DNA from: Curtobacterium sp. UNCCL20
GTDB taxonomy: Bacteria > Actinomycetota > Actinomycetes > Actinomycetales > Microbacteriaceae
Assembly: GCF_900101675.1 (NCBI RefSeq)
Contig: NZ_FNKG01000002.1
Location: forward strand, 453,005-517,004
Length of the DNA stretch: 64,000 nt
Direction of reading: 5' to 3'
Shown here: positions 25,598 through 32,842 of the stretch, piece by piece
Layout: each line of letters starts with the position of its first letter
Numbering within the stretch: position 1 is the stretch's first letter
The notes under the pieces: generated by a model
What the model saw: the letters and a program-made list of their open reading frames with translations, nothing else
What the model was told of the DNA's origin: nothing
The model's database searches: none
Position numbers and translations under genes: made by a program

Positions 25598-26041
25598 TCA
25601 GCCGAGCAGGGACGCGACGTGCGCGACCGCCAGCCGGTACCCGTCCGGGCCGGCGCCCGCGATGACCGCGGTCGCCGCCGTGGCCACGTGGTCGACGTGC
25701 CGGAACGGCTCCCGCTTCCACGTGTTCGACAGGTGCACCTCGACGACGGGCACCATCAGCGCCTCGACTGCGTCGTGGAGTGCCACCGAGGTGTGCGCGT
25801 AGGCAGCGGGGTTGATGACGACCGCCGCGAAGTCGTCGAGCGCCTCGTGCAGCCACTCGACGAGCTCACCCTCGCGGTTGGTCTGCCGGAAGTCGGCGTC
25901 GAGCCCGTGCACCGCCGCCTCGGTGTGCACGATCGCCTCGAGCTCGGCGAGCGTCACCGAGCCGTACTGCTCCGGGTCGCGGCGGCCGAGGATGTCGAGG
26001 TTCGGGCCGTTGAGGACGAGGATGCGCGACTGCTCGGTCAT
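25598..26041 (-). CDS. aroQ: type II 3-dehydroquinate dehydratase
   Basis: A 147-residue dodecameric-type dehydratase of the shikimate pathway. LVLNGPNLDILGRRDPEQYG carries the catalytic Arg and Tyr, INPAAYAHTSVAL the substrate Asn and Ser region, and EVHLSNTWKREPFRH the catalytic His partner. It converts 3-dehydroquinate to 3-dehydroshikimate. The ATG is at 26041. It is divergent from the symporter gene; no other aro gene is near. Confidence 0.93.
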   Translation of the reverse strand: MTEQSRILVLNGPNLDILGRRDPEQYGSVTLAELEAIVHTEAAVHGLDADFRQTNREGELVEWLHEALDDFAAVVINPAAYAHTSVALHDAVEALMVPVVEVHLSNTWKREPFRHVDHVATAATAVIAGAGPDGYRLAVAHVASLLG

Positions 26042-26100
26042 GCTGCGAGCCTAGCGAGCGCCCTGGACGCGATGCCGGACCGCGATGCATACCTCGGCTA

Positions 26101-26128
26101 TGTGAACGGTCACAAATCGGTGTAACGT
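26101..26128 (+). promoter_or_regulatory. dyad site overlapping the -35 of the symporter gene
   Basis: TGTGAACGGTCACA (26101-26114) has 5-bp inverted arms. It overlaps a putative -35 (TGTGAA), with a 16-bp spacer to TAACGT at 26123-26128. It resembles Crp/GlxR half sites but has only 4 bp between arms, not 6, so another regulator (for example LacI-type) is as likely. Confidence 0.4.
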
Positions 26129-26181
26129 CTTCGTCCGGGTCGGCAGAGTTGTCGACTGCAACACATCGACGGAGAGTGTCA

Positions 26182-27852
26182 ATGGTTCTCGCGGCAGCGA
26201 ACAACGGGATCCGGCTCGACTTGGGCTGGGTCGACTACGTGATGGTCATCGTGTACTTCGCGGTGGTCATCGGCATCGGGTTCACGGCTCGGCGGCAGGT
26301 CCGCACGAGCATGGACTTCTTCCTGTCCGGCCGGTCCATGCCGGCGTGGATCACGGGTCTGGCCTTCGTGTCGGCGAACCTCGGCGCGACCGAGATCCTC
26401 GGCATGGCGGCGAACGGTGCCCAGATCGGCATGGCCACCTTGCACTACTACCTCGTCGGCGCGGTGCCGGCGATGGTGTTCCTCGGGCTCGTGATGATGC
26501 CCTTCTACTACGGCTCCAAGGTCCGATCCGTGCCGGAGTTCATGCTCCGCCGGTTCGGCAAGGCCCCGCACCTGGTGAACTCGATCGCGTTCGCGGTGTC
26601 GAACGTCCTCATCGCCGGCATCAACCTGTACGCGATGGCGATCGTCATCGAGGCCATGCTCGGCTGGCCGGAGTGGCTCGCGATCATCGTCTCCGCGGGC
26701 TTCGTCCTCGTCTACATCACCCTCGGCGGACTCTCGAGCGCGATCTACAACGAGGTCATGCAGTTCTTCGTGATCATCGCCGGGCTCATCCCGCTGACGA
26801 TCGTCGGCCTCCACCGCGTCGGCGGCTGGGACGGCCTCACGAAGGCCATCACGAAGACCCAGGGTGTCCAGCACCTGCAGGCCTGGGCCGGCACCGGCTT
26901 CGGCGACGTGACGAACCCGATCGGGGCGAACTGGCTCGCCATCGTGCTCGGCCTCGGGTTCGTGCTCGGCTTCGGCTACTGGACCACCAACTTCACCGAG
27001 GTGCAGCGCGCGTTCTCGGCGAAGAACATGTCCGCCGCCCGCCGCACCCCGCTCATCGCCGCGATCCCGAAGCTCTTCATCCCGGCCATCGTCGTCATCC
27101 CCGGCCTCATCGCCGCGGCCGTCGTCGGCAACCAGTTCGCCGACGGCTCGCTGACCTACAACGACGCGATCCCGAAGCTCATCCAGATGTACCTGCCGAC
27201 CGGTGTGCTCGGCATCGCGGTGACGGGCCTCCTCGCCTCGTTCATGGCGGGCATGGCCGCGAACGTCTCCTCGTTCAACACCGTCTTCACCTACGACATC
27301 TGGCAGCGCTACATCAAGTCGAACATGCCCGACCTGCACTACCTGAAGACGGGCCGCTGGGTCACCGTCGCCGGCGTCCTGATCGGCGTCGCGACCGCGT
27401 TCATCGCCGCGCAGGCGTCGAACATCATGACGTACATGCAGACGCTGTTCTCGTTCTTCAACGCGCCGCTGTTCGCCGTGTTCATCCTCGGGCTGCTCTG
27501 GAAGCGGATGACCACCCAGGGCGCGCTTTGGGGCTACATCTTGGGCATCGTCACGCCGACGATCACCTGGATCGCGTACCTCGTCAACCCGAAGCTGTTC
27601 GCCACCGCGACCGCCGAGACCCTGTACGGCGCGATCATCTCGTTCGTCACCGTCCTCGTCGTCGGGTTCGTCGTGTCGATGGTCACGAAGCCGAAGCCCG
27701 AGAAGGAGCTCGGCGGCCTCGTCTACGGCATCGGCAAGATCGACCTGCACGGCGACTCCGTCGCGACGGACACCGCCTGGTACCGCTCGCCGGCGCTGCT
27801 CGGCACCGTGGCGCTCGTGCTCTGCGTCGTCCTCTACCTGCCGTTCCTCTGA
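26182..27852 (+). CDS. sodium:solute symporter (SSS/SLC5 family)
   Basis: A 556-residue membrane protein with about 14 helices of the LeuT-like SSS fold. FFLSGRSMPAWITGLAFVSANLGATEILGMAANG is the conserved helix 1-2 region, and FGYWTTNFTEVQRAFSAKNMSAARRTPLIAAIPKLF a strongly conserved family stretch. It is closest in pattern to sugar/galactoside-type members such as vSGLT. The ATG at 26182 has ggagag eight bases upstream; an in-frame start 11 codons earlier lacks an RBS. It is followed 30 bp later by a small membrane protein that may be its partner. The substrate is unknown. Confidence 0.88.
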   Translation: MVLAAANNGIRLDLGWVDYVMVIVYFAVVIGIGFTARRQVRTSMDFFLSGRSMPAWITGLAFVSANLGATEILGMAANGAQIGMATLHYYLVGAVPAMVFLGLVMMPFYYGSKVRSVPEFMLRRFGKAPHLVNSIAFAVSNVLIAGINLYAMAIVIEAMLGWPEWLAIIVSAGFVLVYITLGGLSSAIYNEVMQFFVIIAGLIPLTIVGLHRVGGWDGLTKAITKTQGVQHLQAWAGTGFGDVTNPIGANWLAIVLGLGFVLGFGYWTTNFTEVQRAFSAKNMSAARRTPLIAAIPKLFIPAIVVIPGLIAAAVVGNQFADGSLTYNDAIPKLIQMYLPTGVLGIAVTGLLASFMAGMAANVSSFNTVFTYDIWQRYIKSNMPDLHYLKTGRWVTVAGVLIGVATAFIAAQASNIMTYMQTLFSFFNAPLFAVFILGLLWKRMTTQGALWGYILGIVTPTITWIAYLVNPKLFATATAETLYGAIISFVTVLVVGFVVSMVTKPKPEKELGGLVYGIGKIDLHGDSVATDTAWYRSPALLGTVALVLCVVLYLPFL

Positions 27853-27882
27853 TCCGCTGCGCTCTGAAGGAGATCACCACTC

Positions 27883-28206
27883 ATGCGTGACACCACCACC
27901 CTGACCGAGGAGCAGCAGGCGCTCGTCCGCTCCACCCGACGCCTCGACCTGCGTCGCATCCTCGGTGGACTGTTCGTGCTCTACGGCATCATCACGACCA
28001 TCGTCGGCATCGTGCACTGGGACACCGACCCCGAGAAGACCGGCGGCATCCACATCAACCTGTGGGTGGGGCTGTCGATGCTCGTCGGCGGGCTGCTGTT
28101 CTTCCTCTGGGACCGGCTGAACCCGGTCCCGGCGGAGGACATCATCGGCCAGGCCGAGGCCGAGGAGCACCAGAAGGCCGCCGGCGAGGGGCGCGAGCTG
28201 GCCTGA
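27883..28206 (+). CDS. small two-helix membrane protein, symporter partner
   Basis: A 107-residue protein with an acidic/basic N-terminus, two hydrophobic segments (ILGGLFVLYGIITTIVGIVHW and INLWVGLSMLVGGLLFFLWDRL) and a Glu-rich tail (EDIIGQAEAEEHQKAAGEG). The ATG has gaaggag ten bases upstream. The 30-bp gap after the symporter and the shared terminator downstream imply one transcript. I do not recognise a named family. An accessory subunit of the symporter is an inference from position and topology. Confidence 0.75.
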   Translation: MRDTTTLTEEQQALVRSTRRLDLRRILGGLFVLYGIITTIVGIVHWDTDPEKTGGIHINLWVGLSMLVGGLLFFLWDRLNPVPAEDIIGQAEAEEHQKAAGEGRELA

Positions 28207-28257
28207 CGTCCGCCCGCGCCCGGTTCCGGTGCGCCGAGGTTCCCCGGTTCCGACCCG

Positions 28258-28299
28258 GAACGACGAAGCCGCTGTCGTACGACAGCGGCTTCGTCGTTC
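28258..28299. terminator. perfect 42-bp palindrome, likely intrinsic terminator
   Basis: gaacgacgaagccgctgtcgt (28258-28278, 21 bases) is followed immediately by its exact reverse complement to 28299. It starts about 50 bp after the small symporter-partner gene. There is no U-tract, as is common for actinobacterial terminators. Confidence 0.8.
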
Positions 28300-28399
28300 G
28301 GGCCCCGTGTCGCGCGTCCGTCTCGGTTCGGTACCGCGGGGGAACGGTTGCGGTGGGGCGCGGGGAAGGCCAGGTTGGTCCCGAGGAAAGGACCTCCCC

Positions 28400-28816
28400 A
28401 TGGACACGATGGTCTTCATCAACCTGCCCGTCGACGACCTCGACCGTTCGGTCGCGTTCTACCAGGAGCTCGGGTACTCGGTGAACCCGGCGTTCACCGA
28501 CGAGACCGCGGCGTCGATCGTGATCAGCGACACGATCTACCTCATGCTGCTGACCAAGCCCAAGTTCGCCGAGTTCACCGACAAGACGATCGCCGGGCCC
28601 GACACGATCGAGGTGATCAACTCCCTCAGCGTCCCCTCCAAGGACGAGGTGCACCGGATCGTCGACGCGGCGGTCCTCGCGGGCGGCGACGAGGACCGAC
28701 CGGCGATGGACCTCGGCTTCATGTACCAGCGGAGCTTCGCGGACCCGGACGGGCACCGCTGGGAGTACGTGTGGATGGACCCGCAGGCCGCCGAGGACGG
28801 ACCGCACGAACAGTAG
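28400..28816 (+). CDS. VOC (glyoxalase/bleomycin-resistance) family protein
   Basis: A 138-residue protein with paired beta-alpha-beta-beta-beta modules. MVFINLPVDDLDRSVAFYQELGYSVNPAFTD is the first module and YQRSFADPDGHRWEYVWMDP the second, with a terminal metal-ligand Glu. It resembles the lactoylglutathione-lyase-like/extradiol-like VOC proteins of unknown substrate often found in actinobacteria. The ATG at 28400 follows gaaaggacc. It is followed 32 bp later by tag and may be cotranscribed. Confidence 0.8.
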   Translation: MDTMVFINLPVDDLDRSVAFYQELGYSVNPAFTDETAASIVISDTIYLMLLTKPKFAEFTDKTIAGPDTIEVINSLSVPSKDEVHRIVDAAVLAGGDEDRPAMDLGFMYQRSFADPDGHRWEYVWMDPQAAEDGPHEQ

Positions 28817-28848
28817 GACGTGTCGGTCGTGCCCACCATGATGAGAGG

Positions 28849-29466
28849 ATGACCTCCGACCCCGTCGCCGCACCCGGACCCGATCTCGTCATCGGTCCGG
28901 ACGGGCTGGCCAGGCCGCTGTGGGCGTCGAGCGACGAGCTGCTCCGGGACTACTACGACACCGAGTGGGGCATGCCCGTGCGGGACGAGCGCGGGGTGTT
29001 CGAACGGCTCTCGCTCGAGGCGTTCCAGTCCGGGCTGTCGTGGCGGACGATCCTCGCGAAACGGCCCGCGTTCCGCGCTGCCTTCGCTGACTTCGACGCC
29101 GACACCGTGGCGCGGTTCGGCGAGGACGACGTCGCGCGCCTGATGGGCGACGCGGGGATCGTCCGGAACCGGGCGAAGATCCTCGCGACCATCACGAACG
29201 CGAACGCGACGATCGCACTGCGCGAGGACGGTGGACTGGCGGAGTTCGTGTGGTCGTTCCGTCCGGCATCGACGCCTGAGCCGCGCTCCTCCGCCGAGGT
29301 CCCCACGAAGTCCGACGAATCGGTCGCACTGTCGAAGGCCCTGCGGAAGCGCGGGTTCGCCTTCGTGGGACCGACCACGATGTACGCCCTGATGGAGGCA
29401 CTCGGCATCGTCGACACGCACCTGGTCGGCAGTCACCGACGAGCGACCTCCGGCGTCTGGGTCTGA
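28849..29466 (+). CDS. tag: DNA-3-methyladenine glycosylase I
   Basis: A 205-residue HhH-fold base-excision glycosylase removing 3-methyladenine. DYYDTEWGMPVRDERGVFERLSLEAFQSGLSW contains the base-recognition Glu and Trp. AGIVRNRAKILATITNA is the HhH region, and KALRKRGFAFVGPTTMYALMEALGIVDTHLVGSHRR the C-terminal Zn-site region. The usual N-terminal Cys Zn ligand (MxRC) is replaced by an extended LVIGPDGLARPLW start, as in several actinobacterial members. The ATG at 28849 has gagagg directly before it. Confidence 0.9.
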   Translation: MTSDPVAAPGPDLVIGPDGLARPLWASSDELLRDYYDTEWGMPVRDERGVFERLSLEAFQSGLSWRTILAKRPAFRAAFADFDADTVARFGEDDVARLMGDAGIVRNRAKILATITNANATIALREDGGLAEFVWSFRPASTPEPRSSAEVPTKSDESVALSKALRKRGFAFVGPTTMYALMEALGIVDTHLVGSHRRATSGVWV

Positions 29467-29504
29467 CCAGGACGGCACCGGCCGTGCGGGGCTAGTGTCA
29501 CGCC

Positions 29505-30314
29505 ATGAGCTCCGAGAACCCGCGCGTCCGCGCCGTCCACCCGGTCGATGCCCGCGTCGTGGAGGTCCCGATCGACACCGAGGTTCCGACAGCGGACCCC
29601 GGCGACGGCTCGGAACCGGTCACGCCGGAGCACGACCCGGACGAGATCCGGATCTCGTTCCTGCTGTTCCCGCACCTCACGCAGCTCGACCTGACGGGTC
29701 CGGCGCAGGTGCTCTCCCGCGTGCCAGGAGCCCGCGTCGAGTACGTCGCGGCGTCGCTCGACCCGGTGCCGAGCGACTGCGGTCTCGCGCTGGTGCCGAC
29801 GGTGACCTTCGCCGATGCCGGCCCGGCGGACGTGCTCGTCGTGCCCGGCGGCGACGGCTCCTTCGACGCGATGCTCGATCCCGAGGTGATCGCGTTCGTC
29901 CGCCGCGAAGCCGAGCGAGCGACGTGGGTGACCTCGGTCTGCACGGGGGCGTTCGTCCTCGGTGCCGCCGGGCTGCTCGCCGGGAAGCGGGCGACGACGC
30001 ACTGGGCGTCGAAGCCGATGCTCGCGGCCTTCGGGGCGCAGCCCGTGGAGGACCGGGTGGTGGACGACGGGGCGATCGTCACGGCTGCCGGTGTCAGTGC
30101 GGGCATCGACATGGCGCTCTGGCTGGCGTCCGAGCTGGCCGGTCAGCCCGCCGCCGAGGCGATCCAGCTGCAGATCGAGTACGACCCGCAGCCCCCGTTC
30201 GACGCGGGGTCGGCCGTGCGTGCGGACACCCGAGTGGTCACCGAGGCCCGGGTCGCGGCCGAGGACGCGCGGGGCGACCGGGTGGCGCGGGCAGCAGCCG
30301 CGGTCATCCGGTAG
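29505..30314 (+). CDS. DJ-1/PfpI family protein, isonitrile-hydratase-like
   Basis: A 269-residue GATase1-like protein. ISFLLFPHLTQLDLTGPAQVLSRVPG opens the core near residue 49, VLVVPGGDGSF follows, and TSVCTGAFVLGAAGLLAGKRATTHW provides the nucleophile Cys elbow and the His. This pattern matches the isonitrile hydratase (InhA) subgroup of DJ-1/PfpI rather than proteases or AraC fusions. A ~48-residue acidic, disordered extension precedes the core, which is unusual. If the extension is not translated, there is no closer Met, so I keep the ATG at 29505. It converges on the LysR-domain gene with a 4-bp gap. Confidence 0.82.
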   Translation: MSSENPRVRAVHPVDARVVEVPIDTEVPTADPGDGSEPVTPEHDPDEIRISFLLFPHLTQLDLTGPAQVLSRVPGARVEYVAASLDPVPSDCGLALVPTVTFADAGPADVLVVPGGDGSFDAMLDPEVIAFVRREAERATWVTSVCTGAFVLGAAGLLAGKRATTHWASKPMLAAFGAQPVEDRVVDDGAIVTAAGVSAGIDMALWLASELAGQPAAEAIQLQIEYDPQPPFDAGSAVRADTRVVTEARVAAEDARGDRVARAAAAVIR

Positions 30315-30318
30315 CCGC

Positions 30319-31158
30319 TCAGCGGTTGCCCTTCGAGCCGCGCTTCGGCTTGCCCTTCATCCCGCGCTGGGTGCGCCCGCGGCCGGTCGAGTTCTTCCCG
30401 CCGCCGCTCTTCGCCCCGGTGCCCTTGGTCGCACTGCGCTTGGCGACGGTCTTCCCGTTCGACGGCGCGGCCTTGCCCCCGGCGGTCTTGCCACTCGCGG
30501 TCTTGCCACCCGCGGTCTTGCCCGCAGCGGTCTTGCCGCCACCCGCCTTGGTGCTGCCACCCGACCCGCGTGCGCCGTCGTCGGCGTCGGGATCCGTGCC
30601 TCCTGGCTCGTCCGCAGCACCCCGCGAACTGTTGGCGGTGCGCCCACGCACCACGCCGATGAACTCCTCCGTCGTCTCGGAGGCGTCCTCGTCGCGCCAG
30701 ACCAGCACGATCCGCGTGCCGGGCGCGTCGACGAGCTCCCGTGCGACGAGGTCCTTGCGGCTCGCCTTGCGGAAGAGGGACTGGGGGAGGACCGCCACGC
30801 CGACGTTCGCCTCGACGAGGTCGAGCGCCGCGTCGATGTCGGCGGGGACCGGCCCGGCGTCGACGACGTGCACGCCGGCGAGGTCCGCGTCGGTGACCTG
30901 GCGGTGATCGGCCAGCGGGGAGTCCTTCGGCATCGCGACGACGGCGGTCTCCGTCCACAGCGGGATGGCGTTGTGGGCGTCCGAGACGGGGAGGCGAGCG
31001 AAGACCATGTCGGCCTCTCCGGCGAGGGCGTCGTCCACCTCGTCCGAGCCGATCGGGCGGAGCGCGAGGTCGATCGAGGGGAAGCGTTCCCGCCAGACCC
31101 GTGCCCATTTGGCCGGGGACACCCCGGGCACGAAGGCGATGGTGAGGGCCGCGGTCAT
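30319..31158 (-). CDS. LysR substrate-binding-domain protein without HTH, with Lys/Gly-rich tail
   Basis: A 279-residue protein. Residues ~1-190 match a LysR-type effector domain (TIAFVPGVSPAKWARVWRERFPSIDLAL, ADMVFARLPV, VGVAVLPQSLFR) but start directly at that domain; the N-terminal winged HTH of LysR proteins is absent. The C-terminal ~85 residues are low-complexity and strongly basic, with repeated GKTA units ending KGKPKRGSKGNR, like histone-H1-type tails. The ATG at 31158 lies 33 bp from the divergent DUF5997 gene. The role is unknown: it may bind a ligand and nucleic acid through its tail. Confidence 0.78.
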   Translation of the reverse strand: MTAALTIAFVPGVSPAKWARVWRERFPSIDLALRPIGSDEVDDALAGEADMVFARLPVSDAHNAIPLWTETAVVAMPKDSPLADHRQVTDADLAGVHVVDAGPVPADIDAALDLVEANVGVAVLPQSLFRKASRKDLVARELVDAPGTRIVLVWRDEDASETTEEFIGVVRGRTANSSRGAADEPGGTDPDADDGARGSGGSTKAGGGKTAAGKTAGGKTASGKTAGGKAAPSNGKTVAKRSATKGTGAKSGGGKNSTGRGRTQRGMKGKPKRGSKGNR

Positions 31159-31191
31159 GCAAACGAGCATAGGGGCCGTACCCTTGTGTCC

Positions 31192-31581
31192 ATGGCGCAG
31201 GAACAGACCATGAAGCCCGAGACGGCCGCGAAGAAGCTCGGCATCCTGCTGGCGGCGGCCCCGGAGACCTTCCGGGACGCGCCGATCAGCCGGACCGCGT
31301 TCGACGAACTCCGCACGGAACCCCCGACCTGGCTCGAGGACCTCCGCCGTGACGGACCGCACCCGCGACCCGTCGTGGCGCAGAAGCTCGGCGTGTCGAT
31401 CTCGGGGCTGACCCGTGCGGGCATCGAGGAACCGTTGACGACGGCGGAGATCAAGACGCTGCTCGAGCAGAAGCCCGAGTGGCTCGTGCGTGAGCGTGCG
31501 ACGCAGGCCGAGGTGCACGCCGAGAACGCCCGTGTGAAGCAGGAGCGCGCCGCGAAGGCCGCTGCTCGCGCCCAGGACTGA
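31192..31581 (+). CDS. DUF5997 family protein
   Basis: A 129-residue basic protein matching the actinobacterial DUF5997 group: MKPETAAKKLGILLAAAPETFRDAPISRTAFDEL, then LRRDGPHPRPVVAQKLGVSISGLTRAGI, an HTH-like segment, and a charged C-terminal helix (RVKQERAAKAAARAQD). The function is uncharacterised. The HTH-like middle suggests DNA binding. It is divergent by 33 bp from the HTH-less LysR-domain gene, so the two may share a promoter region and act together (one contributing the ligand domain, the other DNA contact); that is inference. Confidence 0.85.
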   Translation: MAQEQTMKPETAAKKLGILLAAAPETFRDAPISRTAFDELRTEPPTWLEDLRRDGPHPRPVVAQKLGVSISGLTRAGIEEPLTTAEIKTLLEQKPEWLVRERATQAEVHAENARVKQERAAKAAARAQD

Positions 31582-31615
31582 CCCGACCCGGACCGATCCG
31601 GCACCAGGACGCACC

Positions 31616-32122
31616 GTGCACGAGACCGTCGCCGACGCCATGCTCGTCGTGCCGCAGTTCGCGTCGGTGTGCTGCATCGTCGGGGACCGGTACCGGCCGC
31701 GCCCGGGCGTGATCGTCCCGGCTGCGGTGATGCTCGTCGCGATGCTCATGCCCGTCGTCCACGCCGGTGCGGTGTGGACGCTGCTCGCCGCGACCCTGCT
31801 GCTGCTCCTCGCGCCGCTGCCCGTGATGCGTCGACGGCGCGCGGACGGTCGCCGCGCCGAACCGATGGACGTCCACCGTGCGCTGTCGGCCGTCGTGATG
31901 GCCGGGATGCTCCTGATGGGGCACGCCACGGGCCTCGCGGACGGCCACGCCGGGCACGGCATCGCGCTGACGGCGGTCCTCGGCGCCGGGGTGATCGGCT
32001 ACTGCGCGTTCAGCGGCTGGCTGCTCCGCTCGGAATGGGCACGCGAGGACCGGCGGGCGATCCGGAGCGGCGAGGTCTTCGCGATGACGGTCGCCGTCGT
32101 CGGGATGACACTCGCCATGTAG
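31616..32122 (+). CDS. hypothetical membrane protein, His/Met-rich loop
   Basis: A 168-residue protein with four to five hydrophobic segments (VIVPAAVMLVAMLMPVV, VWTLLAATLLLLLAPLPV, ALSAVVMAGMLLMG, ALTAVLGAGVIGYCAFSGWLL). A loop reading MGHATGLADGHAGHG, together with an N-terminal CC pair, is rich in potential metal ligands. I do not recognise the family. The start is a GTG at 31616, 34 bp after the DUF5997 stop, so cotranscription is likely. It converges on the holin-like gene. Confidence 0.6.
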   Translation: MHETVADAMLVVPQFASVCCIVGDRYRPRPGVIVPAAVMLVAMLMPVVHAGAVWTLLAATLLLLLAPLPVMRRRRADGRRAEPMDVHRALSAVVMAGMLLMGHATGLADGHAGHGIALTAVLGAGVIGYCAFSGWLLRSEWAREDRRAIRSGEVFAMTVAVVGMTLAM

Positions 32123-32139
32123 CGCAGCTCGGCGCGCGC

Positions 32140-32574
32140 TCAGCGACCGACAGCCGTGTCGCCCGACGACGTCACCCGCTCCTTCGCGGCGTGGATCGTG
32201 TCCTTCGGCACCGGCGGCACGCCGCGGCGGATCCCGCGGATCCCGACCGCCAGCAGGACGGCGGTCACGATCGCGAAGACGCCGAACGTGATGCCAGCCG
32301 CGGCCCAGACCGGCAGCACGAGCGCGAGGAGGGCGACCGCGAAGCCGGCCAGCGCGACGAGGGTCGTCAGCGCGAAGCCGACGCCGACACCGGTGAGCAC
32401 CAGGCCGGCCTTCGCACCGCTCACGCGGTCGCCGATCTCCTGACGAGCGGACGCCACCTCCTCGCGGACCGCGCGCAGGACCGGTTCCAGCGCCTTCTGC
32501 ACCAGTCCGGCGGTGACGGTGTCGCGGAAGGACGGCTTGGCGGTCGGGGTGTCGTCGTGGTCGGGGGTCGTCAT
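32140..32574 (-). CDS. phage holin family protein (actinobacterial Holin-X type)
   Basis: A 144-residue protein with an amphipathic N-terminal helix (VQKALEPVLRAVREEVASARQEIGDRV), two hydrophobic helices (GLVLTGVGVGFALTTLVALAGFAVALLALVL and AGITFGVFAIVTAVLLAVGI) and a charged tail. This layout is that of the actinobacterial holin-X/DUF1469-like group. Most such chromosomal genes are not in prophages and have unknown envelope roles. No phage genes are nearby. The ATG at 32574 follows caggagcag. Confidence 0.75.
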   Translation of the reverse strand: MTTPDHDDTPTAKPSFRDTVTAGLVQKALEPVLRAVREEVASARQEIGDRVSGAKAGLVLTGVGVGFALTTLVALAGFAVALLALVLPVWAAAGITFGVFAIVTAVLLAVGIRGIRRGVPPVPKDTIHAAKERVTSSGDTAVGR

Positions 32575-32762
32575 GGTCTGCTCCTGTCCGTGGCGCGGCG
32601 TTCCGCGCCCACCACCGTGACGCGGTCGGCGCGGTGATCGTCACACCATCCTCGCCCGTGTCCGGGCACCTCCCAGGATGGGCGAGGGCAGCGGCCGCTG
32701 CGGACGCCACCTGCTGGCGATCGAGCGGCGGCCCGCGTGGAGCGCGGACGGTGACGCGACCG

Positions 32763-32807
32763 CCTGGAGGCCCGCCGCGCGTCGACGACGCAGGACGGGC
32801 CTCCAGG
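32763..32807. repeat. dispersed-palindrome family member
   Basis: cctggaggcccg (32763-32774) pairs exactly with cgggcctccagg (32796-32807). It lies in the 268-bp gap between the holin-like gene and the exporter stop, which otherwise shows no gene. Confidence 0.75.
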
Positions 32808-32842
32808 GTGCGTTGCGTCCAGAACGGACGGCGACGGTCCGC

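Noticed and set aside
26101..26114. Confident Crp/GlxR site before the symporter
   Set aside because: The half-sites TGTGA and TCACA are right, but the spacing is 4 bp instead of 6, so I list only a generic dyad.
32140..32574. Prophage remnant signalled by a holin
   Set aside because: No endolysin, integrase, capsid or tail genes nearby; this holin-X type is a common chromosomal gene in actinobacteria.
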